From Symbiodinium natans (taxonomy: Eukaryota; Sar; Dinophyceae; Suessiales; Symbiodiniaceae), in the NCBI GenBank assembly GCA_905221605.1, contig CAJNDS010002253.1, forward strand, positions 284,904 to 348,903: a stretch of 64,000 nt of DNA, written 5' to 3'. The notes beneath the pieces were generated by a model. That model did no database searches. It was not told the DNA's origin and worked only from the letters and a program-made list of their open reading frames with translations. The position numbers and the translations under genes are program-made. This document shows, piece after piece, positions 42,072 through 55,479 of the stretch (the first letter of the stretch is position 1; every line of letters starts with the position of its first letter).

Positions 42072-43364
42072 CTAGTAACCAGCCAGAGCTTGTTACTGTA
42101 AGCCTCACATCGTGGCCTCGCAAAGCGAGACGATGTATGCCGAATACGCTGTCCCTGAAGAAGATCTTCACATTCGTCGGACTTGGCAGCATGTGCTTTT
42201 GCAGAACCTCGTGACAGGAGAGTTGGTGGTTTTGAAAGACACACAGTCCTGCAAGGAGTGTGATCTCCTGGCAGGGCCTCGTGGGTTTGTAATCCGGCTT
42301 GTGGATCTGGATGGAGAGAAGAATGAGATGCCAGCCCACAAGCAGTTGAGGTACGAGAAGGTCGCTGATCAAATTGTAGACAAAGTGGAGGGGACCACCG
42401 AGAGGTGGACAACAGCTGCAGCTGCTGTGAAAGGCTGTGCGATCAAGTTACAAGCCCATGGTCAACAAGTCTTCACTTGCGAAATCTCGGCCTTCAAAAT
42501 TCCCCGAGCAGCTGGGGTGTCAGGCTCATTATTTCCCCATCTCAGGTGGCTCGTGGCATTTTGTGGAGGTCATCAGAACAAGAACTTTGTTGGTGCATCC
42601 TCAGAGTCCTGGCACTTCAAAGTGGGCCAGTACCTTGCTGCTTTGGAAGGCGAAGAGGAGGACCTGGGTCCGGAGGAACTCAGGAAAAGGGTCCAAACTC
42701 ACTTCGTTGTCAGTCGCAAAGCAGCAGTCGCTGCCAAGGCCAAGGCAAGGAGCAGGAAGCGAAAACAGCCCGAGGAGGAGGAGGAGGAGGAGGACGAGGG
42801 GGAGGAGCAGCAGGTTGATGAGTCAGCCGAAGCTGACCCCGGATCTGCAGGCGAGTACTCGGCTTCCTTTTTCACAATTGGTGTCCTGCTGCTGCACTGG
42901 AGCACGAGGAAGCTCCACGAACGGAGTCGCTGGAAGGGGAGCAAGGAAGCTGTGGCAGCCAAAGCCACGACATTGTTGCGAGCCCTAGTCTCTTGTTTCA
43001 TCACTGCATCCCAGCAGGTCGAAGCCAAAGAGGCCAGGCTCAACATCACTGTCCAGAGGGACTCCGTGCAGCTGGACTGGCCATCGTTTTGCAGAAGCGA
43101 TCCCACGGAAAGCCTCGAGTGCCTGGCTGAAATGATGCCTACAGGCGAAAGAGACTTCTGCGAATGCCTGCAGGAGTGCTGCAAGCAGGAGGTGAATCCC
43201 AACTTCACTTTGAAGAAAAGGAGAGCTTGCCAAAGGGCAGTGGCCTTGCTACTGCAATGCTTGTGCCACCTCATCGAAGCCAGCAGGATGGATGACATCT
43301 GGCAAGAAACCGAGCTGTGGCAAATACAGCCACTCAGGACGGGCATGCAGGGCCTGTTTGTGAT
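42072..43364 (+). CDS. Unknown dinoflagellate-type protein, large middle exon
   Basis: About 430 codons, open from a TAA at about 42063. The first ATG in frame is near 42130, but the exon may start at a splice acceptor upstream. The protein reads an acidic/hydrophobic N-part (LLAGPRGFVIRLVDLDGEKN), a Lys/Arg nuclear-signal-like cluster (KARSRKRKQ) next to a Glu run, and a Cys-rich helical C-part (ECLQECCKQE, LLLQCLCHL). The donor at 43364/43365 is GTGAGA. Splicing out 77 bp to the acceptor at 43441 keeps the frame through a shared ATG codon (FV-M-SRKGYK). That joint is clean and supports the exon call. A TGA follows the donor if it is not spliced. Confidence 0.6.
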
Positions 43365-43441
43365 GTGAGAGCATGCAGTGCATAAGCTTTGTTTTGATTG
43401 CTTTGCTTTGCTAGTTCACTTGCTGTTATTGCCTGGTGCAG
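43365..43441 (+). other. 77-bp GT-AG intron (inferred)
   Basis: GTGAGA at the 5' end, TGGTGCAG at the 3' end, and a T-rich interior (TTTGTTTTGATTGCTTTGC). The junction keeps the reading frame between the two flanking exons, and the base after AG is G, as is common in dinoflagellate introns. Confidence 0.6.
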
Positions 43442-43751
43442 GAGCCGAAAAGGCTACAAGAGGCTGAGTGGTGAACAGAAGGCAGCTGTGCTGGAGCAGA
43501 CGAAGAAGCAGAACCTCAGGTCAGTGGCCACTGTGCTGGCTTCTGTACAAGGATCGGAAGGGGGAAAGCAGCGAGGCACTTCTTTGATTGGCATGGAGAG
43601 GTACTCCTACTTGCAGCAAGCGAAGGTTACTTTTCGTAACTCTCGGTGGCTAAGCTTGGCAGTGGATGGAGTTCAAGTGGGCTCCAAGTCCCTGCTGAAC
43701 ACCTTGGCCTGGGATGGCGACAGCGGTTGGGCTTGCATCTGTCCCCCACAG
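43442..43751 (+). CDS. Unknown dinoflagellate-type protein, exon with WLSLAVDG segment
   Basis: About 103 codons reading SRKGYKRLSGEQKAA, a basic helix, then WLSLAVDGVQVGSK and LAWDGDSGWACICPPQ. The last Gln codon is CAG followed by GCGGGT, a candidate GC donor in phase 0. The acceptor at 51774 (GTGCAG before GTACAG) continues in phase 0. The strand-Asp-strand pattern of LSLAVDGVQ could be the first strand of an RNase H-like fold, but that is only a suggestion. Confidence 0.55.
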
Positions 43752-43807
43752 GCGGGTTTGTTTTAGCTGAGAGCTTTTGTTTTGTGGTGTGTGTGGGCTG
43801 CTCATTC

Positions 43808-43853
43808 CAGACGAAGGGCCCTGTTTGCCATCGGCCTGTACAACCTCCAGGAA
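43808..43853 (+). pseudogene. Fragment of the 51.8-kb exon
   Basis: AGGGCCCTGTTTGCCATCGG and CAACCTCCAG match 52201-52236 (AGGGCCCTGTATGCCATCGG ... AACCTCCAG). This is an isolated echo of a downstream exon inside the intron. Confidence 0.6.
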
Positions 43854-44205
43854 CCCAGATGGTCCTGAGCCCAGATGTTCCTCACCAGTAGAGCAGGAAC
43901 CCAGGTGGTCCTGAGCCCAGATGTTCCTCACCAGTAGAGCAAAGCACCCAACTGGTCCTTGCAAGTCGCCCGGGGCAGCCACCCAAGTGGTCCGCGCCAG
44001 CTTTCCCGGGAGTCCGTTTTGGGTTAAAAATTGAGGCCGCAAAAATTTGGTTTCGCGCCCAAGTCGTCCGCGCCAGTTTGGTACCCAAGTGGTCCGCGCC
44101 AGTTTGTCGGGCCCGGCAATTAAGGAAATGAGTAGGTGCCCCCCCATTTGCAACCCAAGTGGTCCGCGCCAGTTTGGTACCCAAGTGGTCCGCGCCATTT
44201 TTGGT
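43840..44205 (+). repeat. Dispersed CCAAGTGGTCCGCGCC repeats
   Basis: CAAGTGGTCCGCGCCA (with one TCGTCC variant) occurs near 43984, 44059, 44085, 44155 and 44181. Diverged CCAGATGGTCCTGAGCC forms occur upstream (43855-43950). Another copy is at 57896-57912 and an inverted relative at 28779-28803. Some are spaced 26 bp apart as tandem units with GTTTGGTACC between. Confidence 0.85.
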
Positions 44206-44401
44206 GTTTTGCAGGGTTGTTTTTTGTCGAAAAACAGCTCCAAAACGCAGCAAAAAACAACCCAAAAAGCAACCCCCCCAGCATCCCCCCATAGCCCCCT
44301 CCAACCCCCGGTCAACCACCCTCCCTTTCAGCCAGCCACCCCCCCCCCCCTTTCACAACCAGCCAGGTCCCCCCCTCCCCCAAGGAGACAGCAGAAGCTG
44401 A

Positions 44402-44462
44402 AGGGTTTAGGGTTTAGGGTTTAGGGTTGAGGGTTTAGGGGTTTAGGGTTTAGGGTTTAGAG
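44402..44462 (+). repeat. Interstitial telomeric array (TTTAGGG)n
   Basis: About eight TTTAGGG units with GTTGAGGG and AGGGG variants, directly followed by a fragment of the 51.8-kb exon and then the GT microsatellite. Confidence 0.9.
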
Positions 44463-44502
44463 TAGGCCAAGCTATGTCTGGAGCTGGTGTACGACCCACT
44501 GT
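44463..44502 (+). pseudogene. Fragment of the 51.8-kb exon at a telomere-repeat/microsatellite junction
   Basis: AGGCCAAGCTATGTCTGGAG and CTGGTGTACGACCCAC match 52110-52145 with a couple of substitutions. Confidence 0.7.
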
Positions 44503-44508
44503 GTATGA

Positions 44509-45999
<1,491 letters not shown>

Positions 46000-46440
46000 T
46001 ATACAGCCAGCCCGCCCTCGCCTTGGGCCGCGGGTGTAGGTGGAGCCTCGCTCCTACGCGTTCATGCTGCCTATGTTAGTCTTCACTTCGGTGCGGACGC
46101 ATAGGATAATCCAAAAATGTGAGCTCACCTGGCGAGTGAGAATGAAAAGTCCTATCGTTTTCATTGCACTAGTAACATGCCGGGCCCATTAATGTGGGTG
46201 CCAACGATGCTCAGCAAGACGGCCGGCGTGCCGTATGTTCCTCGATTGTTAGTCGTGACCCAGCCCCCGGCGAGATTGGCAACTTTTTCTGTTTCCTTTT
46301 CTTTCTTTTTCTTTTTCTTTCTTTTTGTTCAAAGCTACCGCCGTAATAACTAGTTTTCTGAAATAGTTTTTTGTCGACATCATAGTAGTTGCTTATAACA
46401 CAACACCATGCAGAATGCCGCAATGCGTGGCAGCTTGCAG
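46000..46440. other. Unassigned 440 bp
   Basis: No supported gene. A short hairpin (GTAGG-GGAGC with GCTCC-TAC, about 46036-46058) and a pyrimidine tract of TTTCTTTTTC units (46285-46328) are the only structures seen. Confidence 0.5.
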
Positions 46441-46599
46441 TCCTTGAGCTTCCAGACCAGCCTGTGAAACCCGGCCCCGGTCGACTCCCACGATTGTAGT
46501 ACCACTCTCTACGGCCCGAAGGAGCACATGGAGATCCTCACTAACTACGTCTTCTGTGACCCTAAACCCTTCCCCTAACCCCGAAAACCTTTCTAATAG

Positions 46600-47875
46600 A
46601 TTGCAGCCTGGCCTTTGGCCCTACTGGGGACGACTACATCGCCTGGAAGATCAACGACACAGACTACAACATCACCGACCAGAGTTTGGCAGGGATCCAG
46701 CTGCCCAGCACCCTGCAGACGTTGACGTTTGATTTCGACTTCAACCAGAGCTTGGCGGGACTCCAGCTCCCCAGCGGCCTGCAGACGTTGACGTTTGGAT
46801 GGGCCTTCAACCAGAGTTTGGCGGAGATCCAGTTCCCCAGCACCATGCAGACAGGGACGTTTGGCTCCGAGTTCAACCAGAGTTTGGCGGGGATCCAGCT
46901 GCCCAGCACCCTGCAGACGTTGACGTTTGGCGACAAGTTCAATCAGAGCTTGGCGGGGATCCCGCTGCCCAGCAGCCTGCAGATGTTGAAGTTTGGCTCC
47001 AGGTTCAACCGGAGCTTGGCGGAGATCCAGCTGCCCAGCATCCTGCAGACGTTGACGTTTGATTTCGACTTCAACCAGAGCTTGGCGGGGATCCAGCTGC
47101 CCAGCACCCTACAGACGTTGACGTTTGGCCACAAGTTTAACCAGAGCTTGGCGGAGATCCAGTTCCCCAGCACCATGCAGACATTGACGGTTGGCTCCGA
47201 GTTCCACCAGAGTTTGGCGAGGATCCAGCTGCCCAGCACCCTGCAGACATTGACGTTTGGCGACAAGTTCAACCAGAGCTTGGCGGGGATCCTGCTGCCC
47301 AGCAGCCTGCAGATGTTGAAATTTGGCTCCAGGTTCAACCAGAGCTTGGCGGAGATCCAGCTGCCCAGCATCCTGCAGACGTTGACGTTTGGATGGAACT
47401 TCAACCAGAGTTTGGTGGGGATCCAGCTGCCCAGCACCTTACAGACGTTGACGTTTGGCCACAATTTCAACCAGAGCTTGGCGGAAATCCAGTTCCCCAA
47501 CACCCTTCAGACGTTGACGTTTCCATGGGACTTCAACCAGAATTTGGCGGGGATCCAGTTGCCCAGCAGCTTGCAGACGTTGACGTTTGGCTCCGACTTC
47601 AACCAGAGCTTGGCGGGGATCCAGCTGCCTAGCAGCCTGCAGACGTTGACGTTTGGCTCCAACTTCAACTAGAGCTTGGCGGAGATCTAGTTCCCCAGCG
47701 GCCTGTAGACGTTGACGTTTGGATGGGCCTTCAACCAGAGTTTGGCGGGGATCCAGCTGCCCAACACCATTCAGACATTGACGTTTGGCAACGAGTTTAA
47801 CCAAAGCTTGGCGGGGATCCAGCTGCCCAGCACCCTGAAGACGTTGACGTTTGGTGACGTTTGACGACTAGTTCA
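46600..47875 (+). pseudogene. FNIP-repeat protein gene, decayed
   Basis: About 18 tandem 66-bp units encode a 22-residue repeat of the form FNQSLAGIQLPSSLQTLTFG plus two residues. This matches the FNIP repeat known from Dictyostelium and other protists, an LRR-like solenoid. The units are open from 46686 to a TAG at 47670 (328 codons). Beyond that, CAG codons have become TAG in two units (AACTAG, ATCTAG) and again in CCTGTAG, while the repeat itself continues to about 47870. A non-repeat lead (GTDYIAWKINDTDYNITDQ, about 46620-46685) precedes it. Shorter FNIP-like remnants lie at about 46430, 48420, 49540 and 50110. It is inside the inferred 8-kb intron, on the same strand. Confidence 0.7.
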
Positions 47876-47979
47876 CTCCAAAGTACAAGACGCGCTATAA
47901 TTAGCTAGCGTGGACCAGACTGTGGAACCCTGCCCCGGTCGACCCCCGCGATTATAGCACAACTCTCTACGACCTCAAG

Positions 47980-48362
47980 GAGTACATGGAGATCCTCACC
48001 AACATCTCCACATCAACCTCTTCGACTTCCAGCTCGTCCACGTCAACTTCATCAACGCCAACTTCGGCCACATCTACGTCAACCAGCAGCAGCGTTTAGG
48101 GTAAAGGGTTTTGGGTTTGGGGTTTAGGGTTTTAGGGTTTGCATCCTCGACTCCGACGTCATAGAGCACCAGCTCATCCAGCTAGACGTCGTCGCCTTCT
48201 ACGTCCACAAGTTGCACCAGCACCAGCACGTCGAGTGACCCTCAACCCTCCACCCCAACCCCGAAACCCCTTTCCAATAGCAGTTCGACATCTACGGCTA
48301 GATGTCGTCAACTTCTACGTCCACAAGCTGCACCAGCACCAGCACGTCGAGTGACCCTAAAC
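47980..48362 (+). repeat. Telomere-flanked cassette 2
   Basis: LYDLKEYMEILTN-like coding remnant, the CTTCCAGCTCGTCCACGTCA stretch, then TTTAGGG variants at 48094-48140. The following TCATCCAGCTAGACGTCGTC stretch is present twice in diverged form, and CCCTAAACCC comes at about 48354. Confidence 0.65.
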
Positions 48363-49210
48363 CCTCTTCCCCGACCCCGAAAACCCTTTCCAATAGCAGT
48401 ACGACATCCACGACGTTGCAACCAGAGCTTGCAGAATATCATGTTGCCTGGCAGCTTGCAGTCACTGAACCAGGGAAGGGATCTCAACCAAAGCATGAAC
48501 GCGCAGACATCAGACGCACGTCAGGAAGATCTTCAACGAGGACAACTTCCCCCTCACTGAGAACATCAGCAACCTCGCCAAGCCCCGGAACAACCCTCTT
48601 CCTCCACACCATCGACGGCAACTTCCCAGGTGACGGAGATGTTCATGTGCATCCCCGGCATGCTCAAAAAAAGTCGTTGCACCTTTGCTTCAGAGCCACG
48701 CCAGGGCCTCTCCAGTGCAATCCCAACCTCCTGCCCCAACCTCCTGTTGACCAACACCAAGTGGACGCCTTCGTCACACACCGCGCCAGAAGTCGCAGCA
48801 GAACCTCCTACGAGCCCAGCCCAGCATTCCCCAGGAGCTCCAGATCTACGCGACACATGCACCTTTCCCGGTCACCCCACCGCCCTGTCCCCAACACCCC
48901 CACTACGACGAGCAGAACCCGCCGACCACACGAGGAGGACATCAACGTGATCAGCGCCATCCCAGCAACCAGTACCATTTTAACTCTTTGGTCAATTTGT
49001 TTTCACCAAAAACGATTCCTGCTCTATTTCACCTACCTCCGACGCTTGGCTTGGAGTGAGCAAAAGAATGGAGACCAAGTGCGAGCCCAGTTCCTTCACG
49101 CATCATGATAAGCTTCATTCATCTACCCTAAACCCCAAGACCCATGCCACCGACGAGGCAGGACCACGAGTATCGGCGCCAACCTAACACCCGCAATATC
49201 CCGAACCCAA
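48363..49210 (+). other. Coding-like remnants, no supportable gene
   Basis: Open frames exist (up to 268 codons, 48302-49108) but are Ser/Thr/Pro/Arg-rich and start in simple repeat sequence. An FNIP-like remnant (CNQSLQNIMLPGSLQSL) is visible at about 48417. I do not support a gene here. Confidence 0.4.
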
Positions 49211-49211
49211 C

Positions 49212-49562
49212 ATGTGGAGCCACGTACTGGACTTCCTGACCGGTCCCTTCCACGTGATCTTCATGGATGAACACGAACTAGACATGGAGCACCTGCGCAG
49301 AAAACCACGCCACGTCATGGAACCCTTCTACAAAAGGTACAACTACATCGATGACACGTACCACATGGTGCCATCATACTACACGGAGAAGTTCGCCGTC
49401 CACAAAGTCCTGGACCCATCATACTTCAAGGAGTATGAAGGATGGTACATCAATGTCAACAACGCCATCACCTACACGGCACTGAGACAAACGACGCCGC
49501 CCGACAGCTTCAAGGACATGTACATCTCCACCAGTACCAGAGCTTGGAGAATGTGGCCTTGA
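49212..49562 (+). CDS. Possible small ORF rich in Tyr/His (116 codons)
   Basis: Starts ATG in ACAATG context and reads an ordered, aromatic-rich sequence (VLDFLTGPFHVIFMDEHELD, KFAVHKVLDPSYFKEYEGWY). It ends in a degraded FNIP-like unit read in the wrong frame (STSTRAWRMWP). It may be a fragment of the same FNIP-type protein family. No function assigned. Confidence 0.35.
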   Translation: MWSHVLDFLTGPFHVIFMDEHELDMEHLRRKPRHVMEPFYKRYNYIDDTYHMVPSYYTEKFAVHKVLDPSYFKEYEGWYINVNNAITYTALRQTTPPDSFKDMYISTSTRAWRMWP

Positions 49563-49669
49563 CCAGAAGCTCGCAGTCTTTGCCACAGTACTTCGAGGCG
49601 GGCAACAACACGACGATTTCAACCAAAGTTTGAAGAAATTTACCTTGCCTACCACCTTGCGGTCCCTGA

Positions 49670-49960
49670 GCTTGACATCCACTACATCAACCTCTTCGAC
49701 TTCCAGTTCGTCCACGTCAACTTCATCAACGCCAACTTCGGCCACATCTACGTCATCCAGCAGCAGGGTTTAGGGTTTAGGGTTTAGGGTTTAAGGTTTG
49801 CATCTTCGACTTCGACGTCCTCGAGCACCAGCTCATCCAGCTAGACGTTGTCAACTTCTACGTCCACAAGCAGCACCGGCACCAGCACGTCGAGCGCCTG
49901 GAGCACCTAAAACGAGCAGCACGACTACGCCATCTGTGACCCTAAACCCTAAACCCTAAC
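49670..49960 (+). repeat. Telomere-flanked cassette 3
   Basis: CTCTTCGACTTCCAGTTCGT ... then (TTTAGGG)n at 49765-49799, a stretch with TCATCCAGCTAGACG, then (CCCTAAA)n at 49939-49960. Confidence 0.75.
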
Positions 49961-50330
49961 CCCGAAACCCCGTTCCAGCAGCAGTACGACATCCACGACG
50001 TCGTCAACTTCTAAACCCGCGGTCCCAGAGCTTCAGACACGATTTCCTCCAGAGCTTGGACAATGTGGGGATACTCGGCAACTAGCACACCATGAGCTTG
50101 GACAATGTGGCTCCAACCAGAGCTTGGAGAATGTGGCCTTGCCCAGAAGCTCGCAGTCTTTGCCACAGTACTTCGAGGCGGGCAACAACACGACGACCCC
50201 ATTCCCCAACCCTCCCCATCCTCCACGACTTGGATTGAGTGCACCAGCAAGCGCCATAACCCCTCCCCCGCTGCATCCCCATCCTCCAACCCCCGAAGAC
50301 GAGCTGGATCAACCCTCGCCCCGAAAGGGG

Positions 50331-51304
50331 TGTGTGTGGCACACCGCTGTACATGCGGGTTCGTGAACAAGCAGGAACATTTTTGAGCACATCAACAAGT
50401 TGTCGTTTGAAAACCAGCAGGGGGCCGAGGAGAGTGTGGACTGGGGTGTGGGGGTCCTCGGCCAACGAAGACGCCCCCACGCCCCACCCACACTCTGTGT
50501 AAACGTACCTGCGCTTCAACATTTCTTTTCGTTGTGCATGATGCATGGGTGAACACTTTTGGTGACAACGCAGCTCTTCCAACATGATTCTGCATGAAGC
50601 ATGGATGAATTCTTTGAGCTTGACATCATCGCAGCTCCAGACCTACGGTGCACGTACGCCAGTCCTGATCACCCCGCTGCAGCACCCCCAAGACCCCCTC
50701 CACTACAAGACCCCGGCATTCATGACATGTCACACCTTTGCAGATGAAGACCCACCACCACCCACAGACCCCTCCAGCACCGGCTACCGCTACATGAACG
50801 GGATCATGCACGACATTGCCCACATCACTCAGATCCGAGCATGTCCAGCACGACCATGTCTTCCAGTAGCAGTACAACATCCACTACATCGACCTCTTCG
50901 ACATCCAGTTCGTCCACGTTAACTTCATCAACGTCTACTTCAGCCACATCTACGTTATCCAGCGGAGGGTTTAGGGTTTAGGGTTTAGGGTTTAAAACCT
51001 CGACCTCGACGTCATCGAGCACCAGCTCATCAAGCTAGACATCGTCGACTACGTCCGCAAGCAGCACCGGCAAACCCTTGCCCTAAACCCTAAACCCCAA
51101 ACCCTAACAGCACGTCGAGCGCCTCGAGTACCTTGAACGAGTTCAGCGTGTTCATTGCTTTGCTTAGGGTGATATATCATATAAAGCTTCATTCGTGACC
51201 CCTCTACCTCATCATCATGGACGTTCGCCTCGGCAGCTTGCTTGAGCATGTCCTTCTCCAGCAGATCTCCAACTACATGAATATGTGGAGCACTAAAACA
51301 AAAA

Positions 51305-51310
<6 letters not shown>
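50331..51310 (+). repeat. Direct duplication copy B (about 980 bp)
   Basis: Counterpart of 45017-45999, 5.31 kb downstream in the same orientation. It carries cassette 4 ((TTTAGGG)n at 50966-50994 and (CCCTAAA)n at 51080-51109) and ends exactly where the next GT microsatellite begins. Confidence 0.95.
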
Positions 51311-51739
<429 letters not shown>

Positions 51740-51774
51740 CATTGGGTGCCTTTGTGTCGTTGTCTATCGTGCAG

Positions 51775-54700
51775 GTACAGCAGAAGCTGAAGGCAGCTGG
51801 TTTGGCTGAGGAAGACGACCAAGGCCTGGAGGCCTGGCAGGAGAAGGTGGGAACCTTCCTGCAGAGTCGGGCAGGGGAGAGCTTGCCTGTGAAGCGACAG
51901 AGACTCAGGGGAAAAACCAGCATGGAAGTGCCGAGGCAGGCCAGCCTGGCATGGATGCAGGACGTGAATCATGCAATCAGCTTCCTTGGACACGAGCTGA
52001 TGAGCTTCAAGTTCCCAGAGGTGCTGGATGCCACCATTCCGAAGACTCTGATCTTGGCGACAGATCAAGAAGCGACCCAGTTGGCAGCTTGCAATTTTCT
52101 AAAAGAGGAGGCCAAGCTATGTTTGGAACTGGTGTACGACCCACAGCACCGAAGAGGAAACGATGCCATGCTGGCTCTAGCTCAGGCCGGGGTACTCAGG
52201 AGGGCCCTGTATGCCATCGGCCGAAACAACCTCCAGTACGGGCCCTACCTCAAGGGCGGGTGGCACGATATGATCAAAGATGCTGCTCAGGCTTGCACGA
52301 GGTTATCTCCGAATGACCCCCTCTTGAAAAGCTTTTTCCCAGAGATCTTACAGGACTTGGACGAACCGGCGTCCAACAACACAGAGCAGAGAAGACAAGA
52401 GTTTCTGAAGTCCCTCCCGAGTCTTCCAGTCGTGAAAAGCAAGGGGCCAAAAGCAGCTCGGTCCAGGTTCAACTCCCTCCAGCACTCACAAGAGCACCTG
52501 GATCCTTACTGGGCCACCTTTGCCTTTATCCTCACTGTCGTCTGCTTGACACAGAACTACGTGCAGTTTGCAGACGAGTTGTGGGCACCACAGGAGGCCT
52601 TGGATGAGATCTTGCAAGATGGTGCCTCTGCCTCAGCAGAAGCCCCAGCGAAGCTGACAAAGCAGTCTGCCATCCAGGAGGCAAAGGCCCAGCTGAACCG
52701 GATGCGGAGCAAAGCAGCAAACACACTGCACTCGTTTGCCAAGTGGGTGAACGACCCGACCAACAAGTCCTATGCCCGAATGATGTTCTATGCACAGCGA
52801 CCAGAATCCATGGACTCAGGACTCATGTTGGTTCACCTTCGTTCGGAAGAGGACACCAGGAAGTACTTCAAGGACTGGGCTTTCTGGAGTTTTCTGTCCG
52901 TGGCCAAAGATCAGCTGCGAGTCCTTCAAGACCTCAGGCTGCTGCAGCGAGCTGGTTTCGACATGCAGAGAGGGACTTCCAGAGGCCCTGTCTCGGATGA
53001 CTTCCTGAAGCTTCAGGACAACATGGCAGAAGTCATGTGGTTGATTGTGCGGAAGCTCCTGAAATTTCGCTTAGGCAGCATGCTGCAGCACACTTGGAGT
53101 TTGCCTTTGCTGCTAGCAACCTTGCTCGAGCAGTCCGACTTGGAGAAGCAAGCAGGAGCACGGCGTTTCTTGAAGCTCATAGCCAGAACACTGGAGGCCG
53201 TCAGGGCCCGAGGTTCCCTGGCAGCCCAGGAGTTGCTGAAAGGTTTGTACTCTCCTCTTGCACGGTGGGCTTTCAGTCGCCTGGACACTGTGGACTACGA
53301 AAGCACCCCAAGGGAGGTGCTTCAGATGTGCCGGCAGTTTTTTGGAGGTCTTCTGAACACCAAGCTCGTCGAGGACCTCAACAAGCTTCAAAGGGAACAC
53401 GAGACCAGGGATACAGCAAAACAAGAGATCAGCGAGATGCTGTGCTGGAGAGCAGGGACCCAGCATGGGGTTCTGGGCAGCTACAAGAGAAAAGAAATCC
53501 ATGTGCCGGTGATGCAAAGCCCAACCAAAGACCACGACCCGGACCTCCTCTTCAGGCGCAAACCCGACCGAGTGACAAAGATGCCCAAGACAAAGGAGCA
53601 GGAAGAACAGGAGCGAGTGCTGAAGCGAATTTGCGGCCCCACCAAGTGGTTTACATGCACACCAGAAAGTCAGCAGCAAACCTTTGCGAACCTGGCCTTG
53701 CTCGTGCACATCCAGGAAGACTTTGCAAAAGTGGAGTCTGCCTGGAATGCCTGTCTCTTGCCAGAGGGTGAGGCGGTCTTCGTCAAGCAGGACAAGAGCT
53801 ACAAGTTTGTGCTGCGAACCTACCGAAATGCAGCCCTGGTGTGGCCCATGAGCACAAGCATCCTCCAATCTGGCTGCAGAGAGCTGAGTTTCAACATGGA
53901 AGTCTCCAAGTTGGAATGGCTCTTTCTCTTCGACAAGACCAGCATCTTGGTGCATCCCTTGAAGACGAAGTCGCCACTGCGGATGTGGCTGGAGCACAAA
54001 ATTCCCGGGGCCGGGATCGTGCCGACCAGCTCTGAAAAGCCCGAGACTTTGGAGGCCTTCCACACAGCACGAGGCTTTTGCGGTCTGGCGGAGGACACCT
54101 TGAAGAAGCTGTGTGCGGAATGGAGCATTCCACTGCCCGAGAGTGTGACACACATGAAAGAGACACAGGTGCTGCAGACGGCTTGCTTGTGAACAAGAAA
54201 CCAGGTGTTGATGAAGCTACTGTGAAGGCCACCCTGCTGCAAGGCGAGGCCAATTTGGAAGGGCACGACGACGTCGAAGTGGAGGAAATGGAGGCGATCT
54301 TGCAAGACACCGTGCTGTCAACAGAGAAGGACACGATCATGAAGCTTTTGAAGAGCAGCAGCAGGAAGAAAAAGGAGGAGAAGGTGACAGAGGCTTGGCA
54401 GAAGTGCTTCCAAAATGTGGTGGACGGGCTCCCAGCAGCGAAGAAAAAAGAAAGGGAGAAGGCCCTGGCCAAGGCCAAGGCCCAGGCCAAGGCCGGCAGT
54501 GCTAAAAAGAAGAAGGAGCCAGCTTCCTCTTCCAAGACACCTCCTGGGGGCTCGTCCTACGACAACAGGAATTACGACCCGATTCCAGTGCAGATCGATA
54601 AGCTGCTCAAGGAGGCGAAACCACCAGCAGCTGGCGTTTACACGGAATGCGACAATGGTCGGTGGAAGGTGTCGTACTCCAGTGCGAGGTCCCACCAGCA

Positions 54701-54905
54701 AAGATCCATTTCCTGGACCAGCATAGGGCCCCGTGCTGCCGGGAAAGCTGCCTTAAAGCAGCTCTGGGACTGGGCGGAGATGTACGATGGAAAGCCGATC
54801 ACAGACGAGGCAAAGGACACTCTCAAGAAAATCCAGGCCACCAGCGAAGTACCGGGCTCAGTGTTAAGCTTCGGCATTCTTCGTCAGCCACTGTGTAGTA
54901 GTTAG
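51775..54905 (+). CDS. Unknown dinoflagellate-type protein, large C-terminal exon, one frameshift near the end
   Basis: Acceptor GTGCAG at 51769-51774, exon starting GTACAG (VQQKLKAAGLAEED). The frame is open for about 805 codons to a TGA at 54190-54192. Notable segments are TLILATDQEATQLA (about 52040) with YDPQHRRGNDAMLALAQ about 30 residues later, a repeated-helix middle, and FLFDKTSILVHPLK. Near 54178 one base seems to be missing: the adjacent frame continues as LLVNKKPGVDEATVK and runs to 54905 through Lys/Ala-rich helices (AKAKAQAKAG) and a C-terminal domain (CDNGRWKVSYSSARS, WDWAEMYDG). No known family recognised. The D...D-x2-HR spacing recalls RNase H-fold transposases, but this is weak. 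Confidence 0.6.
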
Positions 54906-55479
54906 TTTTTGCTGTGATGTTTCTTGCTGTCGCCTTTCAAGGACTGAGTGAAGCCTTCAGCGTGCTGCTACACAAGCTGTTCCCAGAAGCTCTGGCAGCA
55001 AAGACAGGGTTCATTTTGTTAGCAAATTTTTCACCCAGAGACTGTGCCTGTGCAACACAGCAGCCTGTTCGAAAATCGACTGCCGAAAACAACAGTGTTT
55101 AGTTGCCAGGAAATCCGATTCAGTTTAGTCCAGATTTGAGCCCCGAACAGCAACTCGCCCACTAAAACTTAAAGGCTTAGTCCCCAAGGAAAATACTAGC
55201 CGAAAGCATTCAGGTGTACTTCAAGACCAAGTGCAGGGGACCAGTGAGACCAGCAATGATTTTGCTTCAAGGGTAGTGTGAAAGTGCCAGCCATGGTGGA
55301 TACCTTTTTGCGTGCGAGCTGACAGAGGACAGCAGAATAGGGGCAGGCAGCGTGTCGGTTCCCTCATCTGCGATGGGGTAGTGCGGCCTCCAGCCAGCAC
55401 AATCTCAGTACCTCCAGGCACCGGAAGACGAGAATGGGCGAAAAGGAACACAAGAGGAAGCTCGAAGAGACTTCAAAGT
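54906..55479 (+). other. 3' flank, no gene seen
   Basis: Starts just after the last TAG of the exon above. Contains short partial echoes (GTACTTCAAGACCAAGTG near 55213) of the scrambled copy downstream. No supported ORF. Confidence 0.5.

Noticed and set aside
46025-46070. Hairpin resembling part of a tRNA
   Set aside because: Only one stem; no anticodon, D or T arm can be drawn.
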